DNA of 41,890 bases from positions 1 to 41,890 of the forward strand of contig CAINTJ010000133.1 of NCBI GenBank assembly GCA_903853385.1. The letters are read 5' to 3'. The position numbers and the translations under genes are program-made. Each line of letters begins with the position of its first letter. Within the stretch, counting starts at the first letter, position 1. Positions 8,535 to 14,899 of the stretch are shown in pieces. Under the pieces are notes generated by a model, which was not told the DNA's origin, ran no database searches, and saw only the letters and a list, made by a program, of their open reading frames with translations. The DNA is from an uncultured Gammaproteobacteria bacterium (GTDB lineage: Bacteria; Pseudomonadota; Gammaproteobacteria; Pseudomonadales; Pseudohongiellaceae).

Positions 8535-8628
8535 GCTGGTGATTGCGGAAGGCGTGACCAGCGCGGCCGAGCTGCAAGCACTCAAGGGAGTCGATTTTGA
8601 TGGCGCCACCGGGCCGGCGATCAAGTAG
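8512..8628 (+). pseudogene. Remnant of an EAL (c-di-GMP phosphodiesterase-like) domain C-terminus
   Basis: On the plus strand the frame reads IAHSIGMLVIAEGV, then TSAAELQALKGVDFDGATG and PAIK before a TAG at 8626-8628. The first part matches the conserved EAL-domain segment '(L/I)GMxVIAEGV(E)xxxEL', and the rest matches its usual C-terminus. Nothing upstream of about 8512 in this frame is EAL-like; it is the antisense of the redoxin-like gene instead. Only about 38 residues survive, without the EAL motif or catalytic metal ligands, so this is a gene fragment left by a rearrangement. Family assignment is by pattern recognition only. Confidence 0.6.
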
Positions 8629-8650
8629 TGCGCAGCAATAAATTTCTACT

Positions 8651-9289
8651 TCAGTGATCCAGCAACCCGTTATGCAACGCAATCAAGGTCAGCTCCGCGG
8701 AATTGGCGGCCTTGAGTTTCTGTTTGATGTTGTACAGATGGGTGCCCACGGTACGCGGGCTGAGAAACAAGGTGGTGGCGATATGCACCACTGACTGGCC
8801 TTTTGCCAGCAACATGAATATTTCGAATTCGCGGTCTGACAACACTTCCACCGGATTTTGCAGGCCGGACAGATTTTGCACGGCCATCGCCTGCGCCAGT
8901 GTGGGATCGATAAAAATATGGCCGGCTGCCACCTGCTTGATGGCCTGCATCAACTCCTCGGGTGCGCTGCGTTTGGACAAATAGCCGGCGGCACCGGCTT
9001 TCAGCAAACGCGGTGGGTGGATGCTGTCTTCATGGGCAGACAGGATCAGCACTTTCACGGCTGGATCTTTCGCCACCAGCCGGGTGACGGCTTCGATGCC
9101 GCCCATGCCTGGCATCGCGATATCCATCACTACCACATCGGGTTTGATTTCGAAGTAGCGTTTGATGGCTTCTTCACCGGTGGCGGCTTCGGCCACCACG
9201 GCAATATCGTCGGCTTCCTGCAGCAATAATTTGAAGCCCATGCGTACCACCGCATGATCGTCGACCAGCATCACCGTGATCATTGCCAT
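8651..9289 (-). CDS. NarL/FixJ-family response regulator
   Basis: The 212-residue protein has a receiver domain (acidic pair Asp10/Asp11, phospho-acceptor Asp56 in VVMDIAMPG, conserved Lys in GYLSKRS). It also has a C-terminal LuxR-type helix-turn-helix ('LSDREFEIFMLLAKG', then 'LFLSPRTVGTHLYNIKQKL'). The start at 9289 shares one base with the stop of the kinase gene (TAATG), with GGAG eight bases upstream, so translation is coupled. With the upstream HisKA_3 kinase it forms a complete two-component system. The target is unknown; the closest plausible candidate is the PQQ dehydrogenase gene just downstream, as in MoxXY-type control of quinoprotein dehydrogenases. That link is inference from proximity. 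Confidence 0.93.
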   Translation of the reverse strand: MAMITVMLVDDHAVVRMGFKLLLQEADDIAVVAEAATGEEAIKRYFEIKPDVVVMDIAMPGMGGIEAVTRLVAKDPAVKVLILSAHEDSIHPPRLLKAGAAGYLSKRSAPEELMQAIKQVAAGHIFIDPTLAQAMAVQNLSGLQNPVEVLSDREFEIFMLLAKGQSVVHIATTLFLSPRTVGTHLYNIKQKLKAANSAELTLIALHNGLLDH

Positions 9290-10467
9290 TATCGCTGCTC
9301 CGTTACTTGCAACGGCAGGCTCACCACCACCTTGACGCCATTTTCGCCCTGCCATTGAAAGCTGCCACCCAGACCTTCGGCGCGTTCGCGCATGCCGATC
9401 AAGCCAAAGCGCTCACTGGTGTCATTGGGATGCACACGCGCGCCATGACCGTTGTCTTGTACAGTAATCGTGATGGAGCCGGTGGCTTCCACCATGATGC
9501 TGGCCTTGGTGGCGCCGGCGTGGCGCGCAATATTGGTCAGGCATTCCTGCACCATGCGGTAAGCGGCAATGCCCACCTCGGCATTGACGCGCACCAGCTC
9601 GCCGCTGATGCTCAGCATAAGCTGGATATCGGGATGCCGGGCCTGGTGAGTGGCTACCAGTTCCTGCAAGGCAGCCTGCAGGCCGAGCTGGTCCAGCACC
9701 AACGGTCGCAGTTGTCGCACCATGTTGTGCATCGAGTCATACATCTGGGCTGACACTGTCACGATCATCTGCGCCGCCTCATGCAACTGCGGCTGCTGGT
9801 CGCGGGTCCGATTGGCCAGGGTAGTAGCGATGGTTTTTATCGCGGTGAGTGATTGTCCGACTTCGTCGTGTAATTCCAGTGCCAGCTTGCGACGCTCCTC
9901 TTCGATATGGCGCTGGATCAGCAGCATCCAGCTGCGATTGTCCTTGAGTGCACGCCCGGCAAACCAGAACACCAGCCCGTTGAGCAGCGTGAACAGCGCC
10001 AGCGACAACAGGAACAGGTTGAACAATTCATCCCAGGCATCCAGCACCATGCGCGAATAATCCGGCACGATCTGCAAGCTGCCACTGTCCACTGACAGCA
10101 TGGTGGTAACCACCTGCGGTGATACCAGTGCAGTAAACCAGTGCGGCGCCATGCGGCCGGATTTATAGGGCGATGGGGGAGAGGTATAGAGGCTGCGTCC
10201 GCTCGCGTCATTAACCGTTATGTCATGAGCACGAATGCGGCCGGCATGTTCAAGAAAGGCCACCATCACTTGCGGTGACACGCTGCCGGTGTGGGGCGGG
10301 TCGCTACTGATCACGTTGCTCAGCATTTGCACGGTCACACGGGTGGCGGCCTGCATCTCGGCATCGATGGAGCGGCGATCGGATTCGATCTGCAATGCCG
10401 TCAGCGTGATGATGAACAGCAGCATCACCAGCGTAATCAGCCAATTGATAGTGGAACGTAGACTCAT
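9289..10467 (-). CDS. HisKA_3 sensor histidine kinase (NarX/UhpB/MoxY type)
   Basis: The 392-residue membrane kinase has TM1 at about 8-27 and a periplasmic sensor of roughly 120 residues. TM2 is at about 150-171, followed by the HisKA_3 phospho-acceptor box 'RRKLALELHDEVGQSL' with His200. The ATPase domain shows 'VQECLTNIARHA' (N box), 'VQDNGHG' (G1) and 'GLIGMRERAEGLGG' (G2). The short periplasmic domain between two TM helices resembles the LapD/MoxY N-terminal sensor type; this is from memory and unverified. It forms an operon with the overlapping response regulator gene. A Fur-like site lies 77-95 bases upstream. No strong Shine-Dalgarno sequence is evident before the ATG. Confidence 0.92.
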   Translation of the reverse strand: MSLRSTINWLITLVMLLFIITLTALQIESDRRSIDAEMQAATRVTVQMLSNVISSDPPHTGSVSPQVMVAFLEHAGRIRAHDITVNDASGRSLYTSPPSPYKSGRMAPHWFTALVSPQVVTTMLSVDSGSLQIVPDYSRMVLDAWDELFNLFLLSLALFTLLNGLVFWFAGRALKDNRSWMLLIQRHIEEERRKLALELHDEVGQSLTAIKTIATTLANRTRDQQPQLHEAAQMIVTVSAQMYDSMHNMVRQLRPLVLDQLGLQAALQELVATHQARHPDIQLMLSISGELVRVNAEVGIAAYRMVQECLTNIARHAGATKASIMVEATGSITITVQDNGHGARVHPNDTSERFGLIGMRERAEGLGGSFQWQGENGVKVVVSLPLQVTEQR

Positions 10468-10543
10468 GCGACGATGGTACTACACTGGCATCATCAAGCG
10501 AGGCTGCGGTCGCCCTGAATCGCTGCGCGCAGGGAAGCAGTTT

Positions 10544-10562
10544 TATAATGATTTTCATTAGA
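10544..10562. promoter_or_regulatory. Fur-box-like site upstream of the sensor kinase
   Basis: TATAATGATTTTCATTAGA matches the 19-base Fur consensus GATAATGATAATCATTATC at 14 positions by eye. It lies between the end of arsA and the start of the kinase gene, 77-95 bases before the kinase ATG. It could make the two-component system iron-responsive, or be a chance AT-rich match. Confidence 0.4.
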
Positions 10563-10578
10563 GCTGGAAATTGGGGTT

Positions 10579-12369
10579 TTATTCCGACCCCGATTTCAAC
10601 AGGCTTTGGAGTGCCGCAACCCCCACTGGCGGCTCTGCGGTCCATGGCACTGTATAGAATCCTTGTTTGGCATGTGCAGCCACGCGCTCGATTTGGGCGC
10701 TCTCACCGTGCAAGCGCGCCTGCAACAACGGGTCGTGCGTGCCGGAGGCCAACAAGGATTTGTTGACCACCCACGCAAACGGTTCAATGCTGGCGCGCTG
10801 CAAGTCAGCTTGCAGTGCAGCAGCTTGTGACACGGGCGTGGCTTCCGGCAAGGTCACCAGGATGATTCTGCTGTAGCTGGCGTCCTGCAGCCGCATCAAC
10901 GGTGTAATGATGCGGCCTGAGCCCTGGCCGGCAAACTCGCGCATCATTTGCTGGTGATAGGCGCCGGTAGCATCCATCAACAATAGCGAATGGCCGGTGG
11001 GCGCGGTGTCCAGCACCACAAAGGCACTCAGTGCTTGCGCGACCACATGCGAGAACGCGTGAAAGACTGCGACTTCTTCGGTGCAGGGTGAACGCAAATC
11101 CTCAACCAGCAAGGCCAGCTCATCCGCGCTCAGGTGGGGTGAGCGGGCAGCCACAATCTTGTCAACGTATTTGCGGGTTTCCGCCTTGGGATCAATGCGC
11201 CCCACGCTGAGTCCCGTCACCTTGCCGTCCAAGGTGTTGGCAAGGTGTGCCGCCGGATCGGTGGTGCTCAGCTGCACGGTCTTGCCGCTTGCTACCAAAC
11301 CCAGTGCGATGGCGGCTGCAACCGTGGTTTTGCCGACACCGCCTTTGCCCATCACCATGATCAGGCCACGCTCGGCCTTGGCTAGTTCGGCTACCAGCGC
11401 CGACAGTGGCTGATAGTCGAAGTTAACCGGGTGCTGGTCACAAACCGCAACTGCCAGGGTCGCTGCCGGCGCCAGCAAGGCGCGCAGCGCTGGCAGCCCC
11501 ACGCTATCGGTGGCGCGTAGCGGTATGTAGTCCGTCACCAGCAAGCGGAGCGACGCCGGCATAGTGTCCAGGGCCTGCTGCCCCAGTGTCTCAATGGCGT
11601 TGGCTACTGCATCGGTGTGGTTACTGGCCGTGAACACTGCGTTCACCAGCAGGCATTGATGACCAAGCCCAAGCTCACGCAGTTCGGTGGCGGTGCGGGC
11701 CGCTTCCGCCAGGGCGCTGGTTTCCGGTCTGGCCACCAACACGACCGTTGTCATCGCGGCATCGTTGAGTGCGGCCAGCGCCTGATTGAAGAGCTGCTCC
11801 TGCATCTTCAAACCGGAATGCGGGCCCAGGCAGGAAGCCCCCCTGTCATTGCCAGCCAGAAAGCCACTCCAGGCTTTGGGCAAGCTCAACAACCTGAGTG
11901 TGTGTCCGGTGGGAGCAGTGTCGAAAATGACATGGTCATAAGCGGCACTGCCTTGCGCCAACAGAGTGGCGAATTCATCAAAGGTTGCGATCTCGGTAGT
12001 GCAGGCACCCGACAGTTGTTCGTGCACCTTGGCGATCTCAGCGTCGCTGGTATCGGCTGCCATTTGCGCCACCACCCGCGCGCGATAATTGTGTGCGGCA
12101 GTGGCTGGATCAATGTTGAGCACCGACAGGCCCGCCACTCCCGGTACCGGCACCGGCTGATTGCGCAACTCAATGCCCAGCATTTCATCAAGATTGGAGG
12201 CGGCGTCGGTGCTGACCAGCAGCACGTTAAGGCCGGAGTCTGCCAGCGCAATCGCCACCGCCGTCGACACCGAAGTCTTGCCAACGCCGCCCTTGCCAGT
12301 GAAGAACAGATAGCGGGTAGGCGCGGTGAGCAGTTGGAGTGTATTCGACACAGTGCTGGCTTTGGTCAT
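10579..12369 (-). CDS. arsA: Arsenical pump-driving ATPase ArsA
   Basis: The 596-residue protein has two homologous ATPase halves. The first P-loop is GKGGVGKTS (residues 25-33) and the second GKGGVGKTT (341-349). Each half has a DTAPTGH signal-transduction motif (150-156 and 454-460). The three arsenite-binding cysteines of the E. coli enzyme have counterparts at Cys123 (LSGACTTE), Cys180 (GASCLGP) and Cys429 (RSPCTEE), so As(III)-stimulated activity is expected. ArsA energises an arsenite efflux permease at the cytoplasmic membrane. It is divergent from arsR-acr3-arsC, and its partner here should be Acr3 rather than ArsB. No arsD metallochaperone gene is present. No clear Shine-Dalgarno precedes the ATG. 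Confidence 0.96.
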   Translation of the reverse strand: MTKASTVSNTLQLLTAPTRYLFFTGKGGVGKTSVSTAVAIALADSGLNVLLVSTDAASNLDEMLGIELRNQPVPVPGVAGLSVLNIDPATAAHNYRARVVAQMAADTSDAEIAKVHEQLSGACTTEIATFDEFATLLAQGSAAYDHVIFDTAPTGHTLRLLSLPKAWSGFLAGNDRGASCLGPHSGLKMQEQLFNQALAALNDAAMTTVVLVARPETSALAEAARTATELRELGLGHQCLLVNAVFTASNHTDAVANAIETLGQQALDTMPASLRLLVTDYIPLRATDSVGLPALRALLAPAATLAVAVCDQHPVNFDYQPLSALVAELAKAERGLIMVMGKGGVGKTTVAAAIALGLVASGKTVQLSTTDPAAHLANTLDGKVTGLSVGRIDPKAETRKYVDKIVAARSPHLSADELALLVEDLRSPCTEEVAVFHAFSHVVAQALSAFVVLDTAPTGHSLLLMDATGAYHQQMMREFAGQGSGRIITPLMRLQDASYSRIILVTLPEATPVSQAAALQADLQRASIEPFAWVVNKSLLASGTHDPLLQARLHGESAQIERVAAHAKQGFYTVPWTAEPPVGVAALQSLLKSGSE

Positions 12370-12404
12370 GGGTGGTACCGGATTCCGGCTCCGTAGATTT
12401 TTAC

Positions 12405-12434
12405 TTTACGATAATTCGATAATCGTTGTATAGT
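12405..12434 (+). promoter_or_regulatory. arsR promoter with overlapping ArsR-type palindrome
   Basis: ACGATAATTCGATAATCGT (12408-12426) is a 19-base imperfect palindrome with ACGAT/ATCGT arms. It sits inside a candidate sigma-70 promoter: TTTACG (12405-12410), an 18-base spacer, then TATAGT (12429-12434). Binding there would block RNA polymerase, as expected for ArsR autoregulation, and could also control divergent arsA. The -10 box ends only six bases before the arsR ATG and no Shine-Dalgarno is visible, so a leaderless arsR transcript is likely. Confidence 0.7.
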
Positions 12435-12440
12435 TAACTC

Positions 12441-12785
12441 ATGAAAGAACATGAAATAGTACGTGCGCTTGCTGCGCTGGCCCAGGACGTCCGTTTGCGC
12501 GTGTTCCGCGCGCTGGTAGTGGCCGGCAATGATGGACTTACTCCCGGTGATTTGGCAGCACAATTGGATGTGGCTGCCAACACGCTCTCGTTTCACCTCA
12601 AGGAGCTGGTGCATGCCGGCTTGATCAGCCAAGAGCGCCAGGGCCGCTTTTTGGTTTATCGCGCTGCGTTCAGCGCAATGAATGAGCTGGTGGGTTATCT
12701 CACCGAAAACTGTTGCAACGGGGCTGCGTGCCTTGTCAAGAAATCCACTGCTGCCAAACCCCGTGCGGCCCGAGCCAGAACATGA
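12441..12785 (+). CDS. arsR: ArsR-family arsenic-responsive repressor
   Basis: The 114-residue winged-helix protein has the helix-turn-helix region 'LTPGDLAAQLDVAANTLSFHLKELVHAGLI' and a wing 'QGRFLVYRA'. It lacks the ELCVCDL metal box of E. coli ArsR in the recognition-helix region. Instead it has a C-terminal cluster: Cys91, Cys92 and Cys97 in ENCCNGAAC. That matches the type in which As(III) is bound by three C-terminal cysteines, as in Acidithiobacillus ferrooxidans ArsR. It is the first gene of arsR-acr3-arsC, and its stop overlaps the acr3 start in ATGA. It should repress its own operon through the palindrome just upstream. Confidence 0.95.
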   Translation: MKEHEIVRALAALAQDVRLRVFRALVVAGNDGLTPGDLAAQLDVAANTLSFHLKELVHAGLISQERQGRFLVYRAAFSAMNELVGYLTENCCNGAACLVKKSTAAKPRAARART

Positions 12786-13867
12786 GCAATACCAAAGCTG
12801 AAAAATCCGCCGGGCCAGTGCAGTCGGCCCCGATGAGTGTGTTTGAGCGTTATCTGACCGTGTGGGTATTGCTGTGCATCGTGGCGGGTATCGCGTTGGG
12901 CCAATGGCTGCCGTCAGTGTTCCAGGCCATTGGCAGCCTGCAGATCGCGCAGGTGAATCTGCCGGTCGGCGCGCTGATCTGGGTGATGATCATCCCGATG
13001 CTGGTGAAGGTGGACTTCGGCGCGCTGGGCGAAGTCCGCCAGCATCTCAAAGGCATTGGCGTGACCCTGTTGGTGAATTGGCTGGTGAAGCCGTTTTCGA
13101 TGGCGTTGCTGGCGTGGTTGTTCATCCGGCACTGGTTTGCGCCGCTGCTGCCGGCCGGGCAGCTGGACAGCTATATTGCCGGTCTGATCCTGCTGGCAGC
13201 GGCGCCATGCACGGCGATGGTGTTTGTGTGGAGCCGGCTTACCGGCGGTGATCCGCTGTTCACACTGTCGCAAGTGGCGCTCAACGACTGCATCATGGTG
13301 GTGGTGTTTGCGCCGTTGGTGGCGTTGTTGCTGGGCATGTCCGCGATCATCGTGCCATGGAACACGCTGCTGGCGTCGGTGGTGCTCTACATCGTGATGC
13401 CTGTGTTGTTGGCGCAGTGGCTGCGCACAGTGCTGCTGGCCAAGGGGCAGCCAGTGTTTGCGGCGGCGCTGGCCACAATCGAACCGTGGTCCATCTCCGC
13501 ACTGCTGGCCACACTGGTGCTGTTGTTTGCGTTCCAGGGGGAAGCGGTGTTGCAGCAGCCGCTGGTGATAGCCCTGCTGGCGGTGCCGATCCTGATCCAG
13601 GTGTTGTTCAATGCGGCGCTGGCCTATCTGCTCAATCGCGCTGTGGGCGAACAACACAGCATCGCGGGTCCTTCCGCGTTGATCGGGGCGTCCAATTTTT
13701 TTGAGCTGGCGGTAGCGGCGGCCATCAGTTTGTTTGGCTTCAACTCGGGCGCGGCACTGGCCACCGTGGTGGGCGTCTTGATTGAAGTGCCGGTGATGTT
13801 GCTGGTAGTGCATATCGTCAACAGCAGCAAACAGTGGTACCAACACACAGCGGCAAAACCGGCATGA
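12782..13867 (+). CDS. acr3: ACR3-family arsenite efflux permease
   Basis: The 361-residue protein has about ten membrane segments and the ACR3 signatures 'VGALIWVMIIPMLVKVDF', 'LLAAAPCTAMVFVWSRLTGGD' (with the essential Cys in APCT) and 'LIGASNFFELAVAAAI'. It exports As(III), perhaps also Sb(III), across the inner membrane. The start at 12782 forms an ATGA overlap with arsR; the longer frame to 12713 runs antisense-like through arsR and lacks family similarity. It is also translationally coupled to arsC (ATGA at 13864). ACR3 can act as a secondary transporter, but the divergent arsA suggests an ATP-driven ArsA-Acr3 pump. Confidence 0.96.
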   Translation: MSNTKAEKSAGPVQSAPMSVFERYLTVWVLLCIVAGIALGQWLPSVFQAIGSLQIAQVNLPVGALIWVMIIPMLVKVDFGALGEVRQHLKGIGVTLLVNWLVKPFSMALLAWLFIRHWFAPLLPAGQLDSYIAGLILLAAAPCTAMVFVWSRLTGGDPLFTLSQVALNDCIMVVVFAPLVALLLGMSAIIVPWNTLLASVVLYIVMPVLLAQWLRTVLLAKGQPVFAAALATIEPWSISALLATLVLLFAFQGEAVLQQPLVIALLAVPILIQVLFNAALAYLLNRAVGEQHSIAGPSALIGASNFFELAVAAAISLFGFNSGAALATVVGVLIEVPVMLLVVHIVNSSKQWYQHTAAKPA

Positions 13868-14298
13868 ACAAGTTTACGATTTATCACAACCCCAAGTGCG
13901 GGACTTCCCGCAATACGCTGGCGATGATGCGCAATTCAGGGGTGGAGCCACGCGTGGTGCTTTATCTGGAAACGCCGCCGGATCGCGCTGAATTATGCGG
14001 GTTGCTTGCCGACATGGGCATGGCGCCCAGAGCATTGCTGCGTCAGAAAGGCACTCCTTATGACGAGTTGGATCTGGGCAATGCCAAGTGGTCGGATGTT
14101 GAGCTGATCGATTGCATGCTGCAGCATCCAATCCTGATCAATCGGCCGATCGTGGTCACGCCGCTCGGTACGCGCTTGTGCCGACCGTCGGAGCTGGTGC
14201 TGGCGCTGTTGCCGGCTCCGCAATCACAACCGTTTGTCAAAGAAGACGGTACAGTGATTAACGACGATGCTGGCGGTCGCGCTGCCACCAAACCATAG
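13864..14298 (+). CDS. arsC: Glutaredoxin-linked arsenate reductase ArsC
   Basis: The 144-residue protein is very close to E. coli plasmid ArsC. The start reads MNKFTIYHNPKCGTSRNTL, with the catalytic Cys at 12, and later 'LETPPDRAEL', 'DMGMAPRALLR' and the signature 'LINRPIVVTPLGTRLCRPSE'. It reduces arsenate to arsenite using glutathione and glutaredoxin, feeding the Acr3 pump. The start is fixed by the ATGA overlap with acr3. The gene ends 17 bases from the convergent DUF3237 gene, and no terminator is visible between them. Confidence 0.97.
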   Translation: MNKFTIYHNPKCGTSRNTLAMMRNSGVEPRVVLYLETPPDRAELCGLLADMGMAPRALLRQKGTPYDELDLGNAKWSDVELIDCMLQHPILINRPIVVTPLGTRLCRPSELVLALLPAPQSQPFVKEDGTVINDDAGGRAATKP

Positions 14299-14314
14299 TG
14301 TAGCAAGCATCAGG

Positions 14315-14875
14315 TTACTTGATCTGATAGAACTTGATGCGGATCGCAGCCAGCGGCGCCGGTTTGCCATCGGCGGCGGGGGCGCCGGCATTGTCCAGTT
14401 CGATTGTGGAGACGAACACACCGCGGGTGAGCCAGCCGTAAGCTCCTTCCGGTGCTTCAAAGCGAGGGCGTGTGTAGCTGCGTTCGCCATTGCTGCCCAC
14501 GCCACAATTGAAGGCTTCATTGAGCACGTGAATGATGGTGCCGTCTTCCGCTTCCAGAAAATAATCTGCACTGAGCGTGCCGCAGCCGCCCGGCATTTGC
14601 AGCTGATAGTCCCAGCCGCCCGGGATCACTCGCCCTTTCAGTTTGGGGCCGGCCACGGTGCCGCCGGTGATGGGAATGTATTGGCGGCCACCGAGCGCAG
14701 TCTTGCCTTGTACAACGGCAGTGGAGAGCGTAACGCGTTCTTCAAACACGAATTCGGCCCTGGGTAATTTGTCGGCATCCGGCATTTCACCAAGTTTTTT
14801 CGCTACTGTTTGCGCCGACACGCTGCCGCCACACACCGCTGCCAAAATCATGGTGAATATAATTGGTTTGAGCAT
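14315..14875 (-). CDS. Exported DUF3237 family protein
   Basis: The 186-residue protein has a Sec signal peptide (MLKPIIFTMILAAVCGGSVSA). It shows the DUF3237 pattern 'GGRQYIPITGGTVAGPKLKGRVIPGGWDYQL', then 'DYFLEAEDGTIIHVLNEA' and a C-terminal 'YGWLTRGVFVSTIEL' strand. DUF3237 proteins are small beta-barrels of unknown function, often near genes for aromatic or lactone metabolism. Two Cys (in GGCGT and FNCGV) could form a disulfide in the periplasm. It follows the tannase-family gene by 24 bases on the same strand, so the two are probably one operon acting on the same substrate. Confidence 0.9.
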   Translation of the reverse strand: MLKPIIFTMILAAVCGGSVSAQTVAKKLGEMPDADKLPRAEFVFEERVTLSTAVVQGKTALGGRQYIPITGGTVAGPKLKGRVIPGGWDYQLQMPGGCGTLSADYFLEAEDGTIIHVLNEAFNCGVGSNGERSYTRPRFEAPEGAYGWLTRGVFVSTIELDNAGAPAADGKPAPLAAIRIKFYQIK

Positions 14876-14899
14876 GACACTGTTGCCTCTGAAGTGTTG

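Noticed and set aside
12914-13846. 310-codon minus-strand frame opposite acr3
   Set aside because: It consists of QH-rich low-complexity text, typical of the antisense of hydrophobic membrane segments.
14299-14314. Search for a terminator between arsC and the convergent DUF3237 gene
   Set aside because: Only 16 bases separate the genes and no hairpin with a T-tract is present.
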